Shown: one piece after another, positions 29,815 through 38,611 of the stretch
How positions within the stretch are numbered: the stretch's first letter is position 1
Layout: each line of letters opens with the position of its first letter
Program-made: the position numbers and the translations under genes
The notes under the pieces: model-generated
The model's input: the letters and a program-made list of their open reading frames with translations, nothing else
Databases searched by the model: none
What the model was told of the DNA's origin: nothing
Assembly (NCBI GenBank): GCA_041389885.1
Contig: JAWKRB010000011.1
Coordinates: forward strand, 201,355-265,354
Length of the DNA: 64,000 nt
Direction: 5' to 3'
From: JAWKRB01 sp041389885
Lineage (GTDB): Bacteria > Myxococcota_A > Polyangia > Polyangiales > Ga0077539

Positions 29815-30960
29815 ATGGCCGCACCGGACACCCCCCTCACGCCCAACCTCCTCGAGCTCTTGCGATCGATGGTGGAGCGCGGCGCGAGCGACCTTCACCT
29901 CACCGCGGGATCGGCGCCCTCGATGCGGGTCGACGATCAGCTCCGCCCCCTCGCGCGCTGCGCGGTGCTCACGCCCACCGACACCCAGCGGCTCTGCTAC
30001 CAGATCCTGACCGAGGAGCAGCGCGCGCGCTTCGAGCGCACCTTCGAGCTCGACCTCTCGTTCGGGGTGAAGAACCTCGCGCGCTTTCGCGCCAACCTGT
30101 TCATGCAGCGGGGCGCGGTGGCGGCGGTGTTCCGCGCGATCCCGTTCCGCATCCTGTCGCCCGAGGAGCTGGGCCTGCCCCCGGTGCTCGTCGAGCTGAG
30201 CGCCCGGCCCCGCGGCCTGGTGTTGATCACCGGCCCGACGGGCTCGGGCAAGAGCACCACCCTCGCGTCGCTCATCGACCGGATCAACTCCGAGTCGCGC
30301 AAGCACATCCTCACGGTCGAAGACCCCATCGAGTTCATGCACGTGAACAAGAGCTGCGTGGTCAACCAGCGCGAGGTGGGCACCGACACCACGGCCTTCA
30401 AAGACGCGCTCCGGCACGTGCTCCGGCAGGACCCCGACGTCGTGCTCATCGGCGAGCTGCGGGACCACGAGACCATCGAGGCCGCGCTCACCATCGCCGA
30501 GACCGGCCACCTGGTCTTCGCCACCATGCACAGCAGCAGCGCGTGGCAGGCGATCACCCGCATCATCGACGTCTTCCCGGCGCACCAGCAGCAGCAGATT
30601 CGCTCGCAGCTCTCCTTCGTGCTGACCGGGGTGGTGTCGCAGATCCTCCTGCCCCGCGGGGGCGTGCCCGGCCGGGTGCCGGCCTGCGAGGTGCTCATCC
30701 CCAACGGCGCGATCCGCGCGCTGATCCGCGACGACAAGGTCCACCAGATCTACTCGCAGATGCAGGTGGGGCAGACGAGCTCGGGGATGCAGACGATGAA
30801 CCAGGCGCTCGCCGCCCTCGTCGCGCGCCGCGCCGTCACCCTCGACGAGGCGCTCAACCGATCGAGCGACCCCGCAGAGCTCCAACAGCTCGTCGACGCC
30901 GGGCCCCTCCCCCAGCCCGCGGCGCCGCACGCCAGGCCCCCGCGCGCCGAGCGCGGCTGA
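29815..30960 (+). CDS. pilT: Type IV pilus retraction ATPase PilT
   Basis: PilT ATPase that disassembles the pilus during twitching or social motility, 381 residues, normal length. It has the N-terminal PAS-like region GASDLHLTAGSAPSMRVD, Walker A GPTGSGKS (residues 140-147), the Asp box TVEDPIEF, LRQDPDVVLIGELRDHETI, the His box ATMHSSSA and the AIRNLIRD-like stretch AIRALIRDDKVHQIYSQMQ near the C-terminus, the PilT signature. A Pro/Ala-rich tail ends the protein. It lies 45 nt after pilB and precedes pilC by 96 nt. Confidence 0.96.
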   Translation: MAAPDTPLTPNLLELLRSMVERGASDLHLTAGSAPSMRVDDQLRPLARCAVLTPTDTQRLCYQILTEEQRARFERTFELDLSFGVKNLARFRANLFMQRGAVAAVFRAIPFRILSPEELGLPPVLVELSARPRGLVLITGPTGSGKSTTLASLIDRINSESRKHILTVEDPIEFMHVNKSCVVNQREVGTDTTAFKDALRHVLRQDPDVVLIGELRDHETIEAALTIAETGHLVFATMHSSSAWQAITRIIDVFPAHQQQQIRSQLSFVLTGVVSQILLPRGGVPGRVPACEVLIPNGAIRALIRDDKVHQIYSQMQVGQTSSGMQTMNQALAALVARRAVTLDEALNRSSDPAELQQLVDAGPLPQPAAPHARPPRAERG

Positions 30961-31056
30961 GCGCGGTCACCGCGCCTCGACCTACATCGCAGCACACGAA
31001 CTTCGCGCCGAAAGGTCTTTGACCCCCGCGCGCGAGCGGCCTTACGATCACGGGCG

Positions 31057-32256
31057 ATGGCGCAATTTACCTACGAGGCGAAGACGCGGGCGGGCGAGGT
31101 CCGCACCGGCACCATCGAGTCGGACGACGAGGCGTCCGCGACGGCGAAGCTGCGCCAGCAGGGGCTCACGCCGGTCAAGGTGAAGAAGAAGGGGCTGTCG
31201 TTCGGCGGCTTCGGCGGCTCGGTCACCACCAAAGACCTCGTCATCTTCACCCGTCAGTTCGCGACGATGATCGACGCCGGCCTGCCCCTCGTGCAGTGCC
31301 TCGAGATCCTCTCGACCCAGAACGACAACCCGGCGTTCGCCCGCATCCTGCGCCAGGTGAAGACCGACGTGGAGGGCGGGTCGACCTTCTCCGAGTCGCT
31401 GAGCAAGCACCCCAAGGTCTTCGACAGCCTGTTCTCCAACCTCATCCGCGCCGGAGAGATCGGCGGCATCCTCGACACGATCCTCGCGCGCCTCGCGGCC
31501 TACCTCGAGAAGAACGCGAAGCTCGTTCGGCAGGTGAAGAGCGCCCTCACCTACCCCATCGGCGTGTTGGTCATCGCGGTGCTCGTCATCGCGATCATGA
31601 TGATCTTCGTGATCCCGACCTTCGAGAACATGTTCAAGGAGTTCGGAGGTCAGCTCCCCGACCTGACCATGATGGTCATCAACATGTCGCACTTCTTCGT
31701 CGACAACCTCGCGATCATCATCGGCACGCTGGTGATCAGCGGCTGGTCGATCAAGCGGTGGGCCGGCACCGCGTCGGGCACCATCACCATCGACAAGGTG
31801 GTGCTGCAGCTGCCGGTCATCGGCAACGTGATGCGCAAGATCGCCGTCGCGCGCTTCACCCGCACCCTCGGCACCCTGCTCTCGTCGGGCGTGCCCATCC
31901 TCGACGCCATGGAGATCGTCGCGAAGTCGTCGGGCAATTACGTGATCGAGCAGGGGATCATGACCGCCCGCGCGAAGATCGCCGAGGGCAAGAACATGGC
32001 CGAGCCCCTGGGTGAGACCAAGGTCTTTCCCTCGATGGTGGTGCAGATGATCGCCGTCGGCGAGCAGACCGGCGCGCTGGACACGATGCTCAACAAGATC
32101 GCCGACTTCTACGAAGAGGAGGTCGACGTCGCCGTCGGCGCCCTCACCTCCATGCTCGAACCCATCATGATGGTGTTCATCGGAGGCTCGGTGGGCACCA
32201 TGATGATCGCGATGTACCTCCCGATCTTCACCCTCGCCGGCAACGTGAAGTCCTAG
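31057..32256 (+). CDS. pilC: Type IV pilus inner-membrane platform protein PilC
   Basis: Polytopic platform protein (GspF superfamily), 399 residues, that couples PilB and PilT to pilin assembly. It has two homologous GspF domains (about residues 60-185 and 265-390), each with a FTRQFATMIDAGLPLVQCLE or FTRTLGTLLSSGVPILDAME type helix, and membrane helices near residues 168-190, 210-235 and 370-390 (MMVFIGGSVGTMMIAMYLPIF). The start is the first ATG of a compact frame. It is followed 17 nt later by pilS. Confidence 0.96.
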   Translation: MAQFTYEAKTRAGEVRTGTIESDDEASATAKLRQQGLTPVKVKKKGLSFGGFGGSVTTKDLVIFTRQFATMIDAGLPLVQCLEILSTQNDNPAFARILRQVKTDVEGGSTFSESLSKHPKVFDSLFSNLIRAGEIGGILDTILARLAAYLEKNAKLVRQVKSALTYPIGVLVIAVLVIAIMMIFVIPTFENMFKEFGGQLPDLTMMVINMSHFFVDNLAIIIGTLVISGWSIKRWAGTASGTITIDKVVLQLPVIGNVMRKIAVARFTRTLGTLLSSGVPILDAMEIVAKSSGNYVIEQGIMTARAKIAEGKNMAEPLGETKVFPSMVVQMIAVGEQTGALDTMLNKIADFYEEEVDVAVGALTSMLEPIMMVFIGGSVGTMMIAMYLPIFTLAGNVKS

Positions 32257-32273
32257 CGGCACGCGGCGCCGCG

Positions 32274-33992
32274 ATGCCCGTTCGCTCCGTTCACCCCGAG
32301 CCCCTCGCGATCGTCGGTCACACCGACGCGCAGGTGCGCCAGAGGTTTCTCTACCTCACGGCGTCGCGGGTGATGGTGTGCACCGTGATCTTCGGCGGCA
32401 CCATCGCGGTGTACCTCGCCGAGGCGCACTCCTTCGACGGGCCCACGCCGCGGCTGCTGCTCGGGGTGATCGTCGCGATCTACCTCGTGTCCCTCGGGTA
32501 CGCGCTGCAGATCCGGCGCGCGAGCACCGCGCGCCTCGAGACGCTCACGTCGCTCTCCATCGCCCTCGACCTGATGGCGTGGACGGTCCTGGCCTACGCG
32601 ACGGGGGGCGCGGGCTCGCCGCTCTCGACCCTCTTCGGCCTCACCACCCTCACCGCGGCCCTGGTGATGGGCGGCAACGCCACGCTCTGGACGGCGGTGG
32701 GCAGCCTCGGGCTCTACGGCCTCCTCGCGCTGCTCACGGCCACCGGGCTGCTGCCGCCGCCGTCGGACCAGGTGCGCACGGCGGCGAACCCCATCGAGAC
32801 GACCTACCAGATGGTGGTCACCCTCACCGAGGTCATCGCCGTCACCGCCATCGGCGGGTCGCTGGCCGACCGGCTGGTGCTCGCCGGCGACGCGCTGGTG
32901 CGCGCCGAGGCCTCCCGCGCCAACCTCGCGGGGCTCTACGAGGACGTGCTCCGCTCGATCCCCTCGGCGATCTTCACCTTCGACGTCGGCGGGCGCATCG
33001 ACAGCGCCAACCCCTTCGGCGCCGACTTCATCGGGATCGACGCCTCCTCGCTCCTGGGCCTCGACGTGCGGGTGCTGCTGCCCTTTCTGCGCGACCTCGA
33101 CGAGGAGCTGATGCTCGAGGGCACCTCGGGCGACGCCCTGCTCGAGACGACCTCGGGCGAGGCGCCGGTGTCGTACCACGTCGCGCCCATTTACGACCGG
33201 GAGGGGGTGATGCGCGGGGGCGTGGTGGTGATCGACGACCGGTCCAACGTCGAGTCGCTCCGCTCGGCGTTCGCGCAGGCCGAGCGCTTCGCGGAGCTGG
33301 GGCGCCTCGCCGCGGGCCTCGCCCACGAGGTGCGAAACCCCCTCGGCGCGATCTCCGGGTGCGTCGAGCTGGTGCGCGAGACCGCCCGCCTCGACGAGGA
33401 GGAGCGCGCGCTGTTGAGCACCGTGCTCACCGACGTCGCGCGGCTCAACAACCTCGTGACCGACATGCTCCAGTTCGCGCGCCCCCGGCCGCCCGACCTC
33501 AACGTCACCGACCTGGTCGCGCTCGCGCGCGACGTCGTCGCCCTCGCCCGCACCTCCGAGGGCGCCGAGTCGAAGGTCGGCATCACCCTCGAGGGCGACG
33601 CGAGGGTCGAGGCCGAGGTCGACTCGGCGCAGATCAAGCAGGTGCTCTGGAACCTCCTGCGCAACGCCGCGCAGGTGTCGCGCCGCGGCACCGAGGTGCG
33701 CATCGTCGTGCGCAGCCTCGGCGAGCGGGCGGCGATCGAGGTGCACGACGGCGGGCCGGGCGTGCCCGAGGAGCTCCGCGGGAGAATCTTCGAGGCCTTC
33801 TACTCGAACACCGCCAGGGGCACAGGCCTCGGCCTCGCCATCGTCAAGCGCATCGCCGACGCCCACGGCGCGCGGGTCGAGGTGCGCCCGCGCGAGGGCG
33901 GCGGGAGCGTGTTCGCCTTCCTCGTGCCCATCGCGCGCTCGCTGTCGTCGTCGCTCGGGCCGAGCAGCGAGCGCCCCTCGCAGCGCCCCTGA
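32274..33992 (+). CDS. pilS: PilS-like membrane sensor histidine kinase
   Basis: A 572-residue histidine kinase directly downstream of pilC. The N-terminal half has six or so membrane helices (about residues 30-205), as in PilS, which senses pilin in the membrane. A PAS domain follows (IFTFDVGGRIDSANPFGADF). HisKA carries H351 in LAHEVRNPLGAISG, and HATPase_c has the N box NLLRNAAQ, the DGGPGVP and GTGLGLAI boxes. The usual partner regulator gene pilR is not adjacent: a sigma-54 activator with an FHA domain in place of a receiver lies 0.8 kb on, beyond the opposing pgsA gene. Confidence 0.88.
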   Translation: MPVRSVHPEPLAIVGHTDAQVRQRFLYLTASRVMVCTVIFGGTIAVYLAEAHSFDGPTPRLLLGVIVAIYLVSLGYALQIRRASTARLETLTSLSIALDLMAWTVLAYATGGAGSPLSTLFGLTTLTAALVMGGNATLWTAVGSLGLYGLLALLTATGLLPPPSDQVRTAANPIETTYQMVVTLTEVIAVTAIGGSLADRLVLAGDALVRAEASRANLAGLYEDVLRSIPSAIFTFDVGGRIDSANPFGADFIGIDASSLLGLDVRVLLPFLRDLDEELMLEGTSGDALLETTSGEAPVSYHVAPIYDREGVMRGGVVVIDDRSNVESLRSAFAQAERFAELGRLAAGLAHEVRNPLGAISGCVELVRETARLDEEERALLSTVLTDVARLNNLVTDMLQFARPRPPDLNVTDLVALARDVVALARTSEGAESKVGITLEGDARVEAEVDSAQIKQVLWNLLRNAAQVSRRGTEVRIVVRSLGERAAIEVHDGGPGVPEELRGRIFEAFYSNTARGTGLGLAIVKRIADAHGARVEVRPREGGGSVFAFLVPIARSLSSSLGPSSERPSQRP

Positions 33993-34009
33993 GGGGGCGC
34001 GAAGGGCGC

Positions 34010-34687
34010 TCAGGGGGCGCGGCGACGGTCCTTGGCGTCGACGGCGGCGATGAAGAGCCAGAGGTACTCCACCGCGCTGGTGACCGAGAACACCAGCGAG
34101 AGCAGCACGAGCCACTGACCGACGACGTTGAGGTCGACGGGGTGCGGCCACCCCGGCATCACCGCGTAGGGGTAGTGCAGCACGAGGCAGAGGATCCCCA
34201 CGAGCTGCAGCGCGGTCTTCCACTTGCCGCTCTCGCCGGCGGCGATCACCACGCCCTCGCTCGACGCGATGCTGCGGAGGCCCGTGACGGTGATCTCGCG
34301 CGCGAGCAGCACCACGACGATCCAAGGCGCGATGCGCCCCATGCGGGTGAGGTAGACCAGCAGGGCCATGACCAGCAGCTTGTCGGCGAGCGGGTCCATG
34401 AACTTGCCGAAGACGCTCACGAGGTTGCGCTTGCGCGCGAGGTAGCCGTCGAGGAGGTCGGTGAGCGCCGTGGCGCCGTAGAGCCACGCGGCCACCACCC
34501 CGTCGCGGGGCGTGGCCGCGTCGACGAAGTAGAGCACCACCGGGATCATCACGACCCGCGCCATGGTGAGGGCGTTGGGGATGTTCCAGACGTCTTGCCG
34601 AACGGCGCCCTTCTGCGCGCGGGGACGCTTGTCGCGAGGGTCTTCTTGAGCGTCGGCGCCGTTCACTGCGCGCGAGGCTAGCACCAT
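34010..34687 (-). CDS. pgsA: CDP-diacylglycerol--glycerol-3-phosphate 3-phosphatidyltransferase
   Basis: Membrane enzyme that makes phosphatidylglycerol phosphate from CDP-diacylglycerol. About 225 residues. It has the CDP-alcohol phosphatidyltransferase signature DLLDGYLARKRN-x(6)-FGKFMDPLADK (about residues 80-105), containing the DxxDG(x)2AR(x)8G(x)3D(x)3D motif. The start is uncertain: an ATG at 34687 sits right after GGGGAGG, and a GTG is possible at 34708. It has about five membrane helices. It stands alone on the minus strand between pilS and the FHA activator. Confidence 0.92.
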   Translation of the reverse strand: MVLASRAVNGADAQEDPRDKRPRAQKGAVRQDVWNIPNALTMARVVMIPVVLYFVDAATPRDGVVAAWLYGATALTDLLDGYLARKRNLVSVFGKFMDPLADKLLVMALLVYLTRMGRIAPWIVVVLLAREITVTGLRSIASSEGVVIAAGESGKWKTALQLVGILCLVLHYPYAVMPGWPHPVDLNVVGQWLVLLSLVFSVTSAVEYLWLFIAAVDAKDRRRAP

Positions 34688-34748
34688 CCTCCCCGCGGGA
34701 GGTGTCACGCTCTAGGCGTCGACCGCCCTGCGATGGCAGACTGCGGGC

Positions 34749-36176
34749 GTGACCCGCTCCCCGGACCGCCCAGACGTCGAGCACACGCGCACCATCAACC
34801 CCGAGCGGCTGCTCTCCAGCGCGGTGCGCGGCGTTCGCCTCACGGTCATCAGCGGCCCCGACGCGGGCGTGAGCGGCGTGCTCTCACACTCGCGCTCGAT
34901 CATCGGGCGAGGCGAGGGCGCGGAGTTTCGGCTGACCGACCCGACGGTGTCGTCGTTCCACGCCGAGGTGTCGTCGGCCGAGGAGCGCGGAGGCGTGCTC
35001 ATCGCCGACCTCTCCAGCCGCAACGGCACGCGGTACGCCGGGGCCTACATCGAGCGCGCGGTGCTCCCCACGGGGGCGACCATCGAGGTCGGCGGCTCGG
35101 TGCTCCGCGTCGAGCTCGACGCGCAGTACGAGACGGCCATCGAAGACATCCACTCCTTCGGCGAGCTGCGCGGGCGCAACGTCGCGATGCGCGAGCTCTT
35201 CGCGACCCTCGTCCGCCTCGCGCGCACCGACCTCTCGGTGCTCATCGAGGGACAGACCGGCACGGGCAAAGAGCTCGGCGCCCGCGGCGTGCACGACGCG
35301 TCGGCGTACGCGCAGGGGCCCTTCGTGGTGCTCGACTGCACCGCCATCCCGAGCACCCTCGCCGAGAGCGTGCTCTTCGGCCATGAGCGCGGCGCGTTCA
35401 CCGGCGCGAGCGAGCGGCGCATCGGGATCTTCGAGGCCGCCGAGGGCGGGACCGTCTTTCTCGACGAGGTGGGTGAGCTCCCGATCGAGCTGCAGCCCAA
35501 GCTCTTGCGCGTGCTCGAGCGCCGCGAGGTCGTGCGCGTCGGGAGCACCACCCCGCGACCCATCCAGGTGCGGGTGATCTCGGCGACCTGGCGAGACCTG
35601 CGCCAGATGATCAACCAGGGCCGCTTTCGCGAGGACCTCTACTACCGGCTCGCCCAGGCGCGCGTGTCGATCCCCGCCCTGCGAGACCGCGCCGACGACA
35701 TCCCGCTGCTGGTGTACCACTTCCTCCAACGCCTCCCGGCCGGCGTGCAGGGCGCCCGCTCGATCTCGCCCGAGGCCCTCGCCGAGCTCGTGCGGAGAGA
35801 CTACGCGGGCAACGTTCGCGAGCTGAAGAGCTCCGTCGAGCGCGCGGCGATGATGGCCGAGGGCGCCGTGATCACCGGCGCCGACCTGGCCTTCGAGCGC
35901 ATGCTCCTCGGCGAGCGGCAGCGCGCGCCGGCCTCGGTGCAGCTCCCCACCGCGGCGGGCTCTGACCGCGCGTCGCTGCCCCCCTCCCCCGACCAACCGC
36001 TCGCGCCTTTCAAAGAGGCCAAGCGCACCCTCATCGACGAGTTCGAGAAGGACTACCTCCTCCGTCTGCTCAAGCGCACGGGCAACAACCTCAGCCGCGC
36101 CGCGGCCCTCGCGGGCATCGAGCGCCACTACCTCCGCGACCTCTTCCGCAAGCACGGGCTCCGCTCGGATGAGTAG
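34749..36176 (+). CDS. FHA-domain sigma-54-dependent transcriptional activator
   Basis: A 475-residue enhancer-binding protein whose sensory domain is FHA, not a receiver. The FHA fold spans about residues 30-118 (HSRSIIGRGEGAEFRLTDPT, the conserved Arg/Ser/His positions and LSSRNGTRY). The AAA+ domain has Walker A GQTGTGKE (168-175), GAFTGA (215-220) and DLYYRLAQARV, and a C-terminal Fis helix-turn-helix has NNLSRAAALAGIERHYLRDL. It should act on phosphothreonine signals from Ser/Thr kinases, a well-known myxobacterial arrangement. The GTG start follows the pgsA region, and its stop overlaps the start of the following small ORF (ATGAGTAG). Confidence 0.94.
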   Translation: MTRSPDRPDVEHTRTINPERLLSSAVRGVRLTVISGPDAGVSGVLSHSRSIIGRGEGAEFRLTDPTVSSFHAEVSSAEERGGVLIADLSSRNGTRYAGAYIERAVLPTGATIEVGGSVLRVELDAQYETAIEDIHSFGELRGRNVAMRELFATLVRLARTDLSVLIEGQTGTGKELGARGVHDASAYAQGPFVVLDCTAIPSTLAESVLFGHERGAFTGASERRIGIFEAAEGGTVFLDEVGELPIELQPKLLRVLERREVVRVGSTTPRPIQVRVISATWRDLRQMINQGRFREDLYYRLAQARVSIPALRDRADDIPLLVYHFLQRLPAGVQGARSISPEALAELVRRDYAGNVRELKSSVERAAMMAEGAVITGADLAFERMLLGERQRAPASVQLPTAAGSDRASLPPSPDQPLAPFKEAKRTLIDEFEKDYLLRLLKRTGNNLSRAAALAGIERHYLRDLFRKHGLRSDE

Positions 36177-36342
36177 CCTCGCGGTGCTCTTCGCGCTGCA
36201 GCGCGTGGTCTACACGCGGCCCCCCGCGGGCACCCTCCAGCGAGGGCTGCTCTCGCTGCCCCGATGGCCCGTGGCGGCCGCGGTCGCGCTGGCGCTGGCG
36301 GCGGTGGTGGCCGTCGTCGCGAGGCGGCGCGCCGGGCGATGA
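36169..36342 (+). CDS. Small coupled membrane protein (57 residues)
   Basis: A short ORF with its ATG inside the last codons of the FHA activator gene and its TGA inside the start of the next gene (ATGA), so it is translationally coupled on both sides. It reads MSSLAVLFALQRVVYTR, then a linker, then one membrane segment (about residues 34-50, WPVAAAVALALAAVVAVVA) and a basic C-terminus RRRAGR. Frame use and third-position GC match the neighbours. Function unknown; it could be a regulator or partner of the adjacent membrane protein. Confidence 0.6.
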   Translation: MSSLAVLFALQRVVYTRPPAGTLQRGLLSLPRWPVAAAVALALAAVVAVVARRRAGR

Positions 36343-37307
36343 GCGCGCGCAGCGTGGTGCTGGTCTCGCTGCTCGTCGTGCTCGTGTACGGCGGCATCGT
36401 GCTGTGGGGCGACGTGCAGCGACTGCGCGCCGTGCTCGAGGCCTTCGCGTGGAGCAGCCTGGGCGCGGCCCTGGCCCTCGCGTCGATGAACTACGTGATC
36501 CGCTGGCTCAAGTGGGAGTTCTACCTCGCGCGGCTGGGGATCACCGGCGTGCCCAAGGCCGAGAGCGCGGTGATCTTCCTGTCGGCCTTCGTGATGTCGA
36601 TCACGCCGGGGAAGGCCGGCGAGGTCTTCAAGAGCGCCCTCCTCGCCAGCGCGCGCGCGGTGCCCGTCGCCCGGAGCGCGCCCATCGTGGTCGCCGAGCG
36701 CCTCACCGACCTCCTCGCGCTGATCCTCCTCGTCGCCCTCGGGGGGCTGTGGTTCCCCGACGGCGCGGTGTACGCGATCGCCGCCGCCGCGCTCGTGGGC
36801 GGCGTGATGCTCTTCGTGCTGTCCGAGCGGCTCACCCACGGGGTGATCGACCTCGCGGCGCGCACGGGCCCCGGCGCGCGCCTCGCCCCGCGCCTCCGCG
36901 ACGCCTACGACTCCCTGCGCGTCGTCGCGTCGCCGTCGGCGCTGGTGATCCCCACGGCGCTGTCGGTGGTCGCCTGGGGCTGCGAGTGCCTCGCGCTGTG
37001 GATGATCCTGCGCGGCCTCGGCGCGAGCGCGGGCCTCGCCGTCGCGAGCTTCTCGTACGCGACGGCCACCGTGGCGGGCGCCGTGGCCATGCTCCCCGGC
37101 GGCGTCGGCGGCTTCGAGCCCGTGATGCTGGCGCTGCTGCCGAAGCTCACCTCCGGCGCGATCGCGGGCGAGGTCGCGCGCGCCGCGACCATCCTCGTGC
37201 GGCTCGCGACCCTCTGGTTCGCGGTGCTCGTCGGCGCCGCGGCGCTCGCGGTGTTTCGCCGGCGCTACGACCGCGCGCGGCAGGCTCAGGACAGCGCGAC
37301 GACGTAG
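36339..37307 (+). CDS. Lysylphosphatidylglycerol synthase TM-region/AglD-like flippase family protein
   Basis: A 322-residue polytopic membrane protein of the UPF0104 family, resembling the membrane half of MprF and AglD. The start ATG overlaps the stop of the 57-residue ORF. Conserved segments are YVIRWLKWEFYLARLGI, AFVMSITPGKAGEVFKSALL with the family-typical Pro-Gly-Lys-Gly-Glu, the EPxxG-like region AMLPGGVGGFEP, and about eight membrane helices. Transport of lipid-linked intermediates is an inference from the family. Its last 22 nt overlap the convergent propeller-like gene. Confidence 0.8.
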   Translation: MSARSVVLVSLLVVLVYGGIVLWGDVQRLRAVLEAFAWSSLGAALALASMNYVIRWLKWEFYLARLGITGVPKAESAVIFLSAFVMSITPGKAGEVFKSALLASARAVPVARSAPIVVAERLTDLLALILLVALGGLWFPDGAVYAIAAAALVGGVMLFVLSERLTHGVIDLAARTGPGARLAPRLRDAYDSLRVVASPSALVIPTALSVVAWGCECLALWMILRGLGASAGLAVASFSYATATVAGAVAMLPGGVGGFEPVMLALLPKLTSGAIAGEVARAATILVRLATLWFAVLVGAAALAVFRRRYDRARQAQDSATT

Positions 37308-38611
37308 GCCACGCCCTCGACGAGCGCCACGCAGAGCACGCCCTCGCGCCCCACCGCCGCGAGGGTGACCGAGGGGGGGTCGGGGTCGCCCTCGCCGCCG
37401 CGCAGCAGCGCGACGCGCCGGGGCGGGCGCGCGGGGTCCTCGCAGTCCACGCTGCTCACCTCGACGAGCCCGCCCTCGCGGCGCCCGGCCAGGAGCAGCG
37501 TGGCGCGCCCGTCGTCGCTCTCGACCATCGCGACCTCGACGCTCGGCGACGTCTCGAGCTCCCGCCAGCGCTCCCCGTCGTCGACGCTCAGCCAGCAGCG
37601 ACCGCTGCCCCCGTCGAGCGCGGCGATGACGGCGCCTCGGAGGGCGAGGCGGCTCACCGACAGGCCCGAGGGGAGCGCGGCGCGGCGCCACGCCGTCCCG
37701 TCGTCGAGGCGCAGGAGCTCCCCGCGCGCCGCGCCGTCGACGACAGCGAGGCTCCCCGCGGGATCGGCCGCCCACGCGACGACGCGTCGGGGCGCCCCGC
37801 CAGGCCGCGACTCGGCTTCCCCCACGAGGCACAGCGCGCCGGAGCGCGTGCGCGCCCAGAGCCTCCCGCCCTCCCGCGCGAGGTCGCGGGCGCCGACCTC
37901 GGCCGCGAGCGACTCCCTCCACCCCCCGTCGGCGTCGAGGACGAACACGGCGCCGCTGAGCGCCACCAGCGCGGGCGCGCCCGCGCGGTCGAATTCGACC
38001 CCGCCGCAGAGCTCGTCTGGGAGGGGTATGCGCTCCTGCGCCCCTCCGCCGGCGACGTCGAGCTCCCGCACCCAGAGCTCGCCGGCGAGCAGCGCGACCC
38101 GCGTGCCCTGCACGGCCACCGCCACGACGTCGTCGACGGGGAGCGCGGTGACCGCCGCGGTCGCCTCGCGTGGCCGCGCCGCGCGCGGCGCCTCGTCGTC
38201 CTCGTCGTCGAGGGGCGGGAGGGGGGCCAGGGGCAGGAGCTCTTCCATCGGGCCGTCCTCTCCCCTGTCGCCGGGCGCCTCGGCGTGCGCGTCGAGGTCG
38301 AGGTCGAGGGCGAACGAGCGGATCCCCTCGTCGTCGTCGTGGCCGCCGAGCGCCTCGTCGAAGGCGATGTCGGCGTCGTCGGCGCCCAGGTCGAGGCCGC
38401 CGGCCGCGTCGTCGAGGCCGCCGGCGGCCTCGTCGAGCTCCGCGTCGAACGCGAGGTCCGACGCCGCGTCGTCGAGGTCGGCCTCGGCGTCGTCGAGCTC
38501 GATGTCGCCCAGGGCACCACCCAGCGGCGCGTCGTCGTCGTCCAACGGGGGCAGCTCGGGGAGCGTGGGGAGCGCCTCGTCGAGGGGATCCCGGGGGTCG
38601 GCGGCGCTCAC
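37286..38611 (-). CDS. Protein with acidic N-terminus and propeller-like C-terminus
   Basis: A 441-residue protein of unknown family. The GTG at 38611 overlaps the uracil-DNA glycosylase stop by 3 nt (GTGA), so translation is coupled. Residues 1-130 are extremely acidic with Asp/Glu/Ala repeats (for example DDAGAL-type units around LDDDDAPLGGALGDIELD) and probably disordered. The rest has repeated beta-strand motifs of about 45 residues (for example VALLAGELWVRELDVAGGG and LWARTRSGALCLVG), which suggests a beta-propeller. Similar acidic linkers occur in many myxobacterial regulatory proteins. Function unknown. Confidence 0.68.
   Translation of the reverse strand: MSAADPRDPLDEALPTLPELPPLDDDDAPLGGALGDIELDDAEADLDDAASDLAFDAELDEAAGGLDDAAGGLDLGADDADIAFDEALGGHDDDEGIRSFALDLDLDAHAEAPGDRGEDGPMEELLPLAPLPPLDDEDDEAPRAARPREATAAVTALPVDDVVAVAVQGTRVALLAGELWVRELDVAGGGAQERIPLPDELCGGVEFDRAGAPALVALSGAVFVLDADGGWRESLAAEVGARDLAREGGRLWARTRSGALCLVGEAESRPGGAPRRVVAWAADPAGSLAVVDGAARGELLRLDDGTAWRRAALPSGLSVSRLALRGAVIAALDGGSGRCWLSVDDGERWRELETSPSVEVAMVESDDGRATLLLAGRREGGLVEVSSVDCEDPARPPRRVALLRGGEGDPDPPSVTLAAVGREGVLCVALVEGVAYVVALS

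Noticed and set aside
33993..34009. Terminator between pilS and pgsA
   Set aside because: The 17-nt gap holds only a G-rich run with no convincing stem or U-tract.
32253..34784. Minus-strand open frame of 843 codons over pilS
   Set aside because: It mirrors a full histidine kinase on the plus strand and is Arg/His/Gly-rich with no domain.
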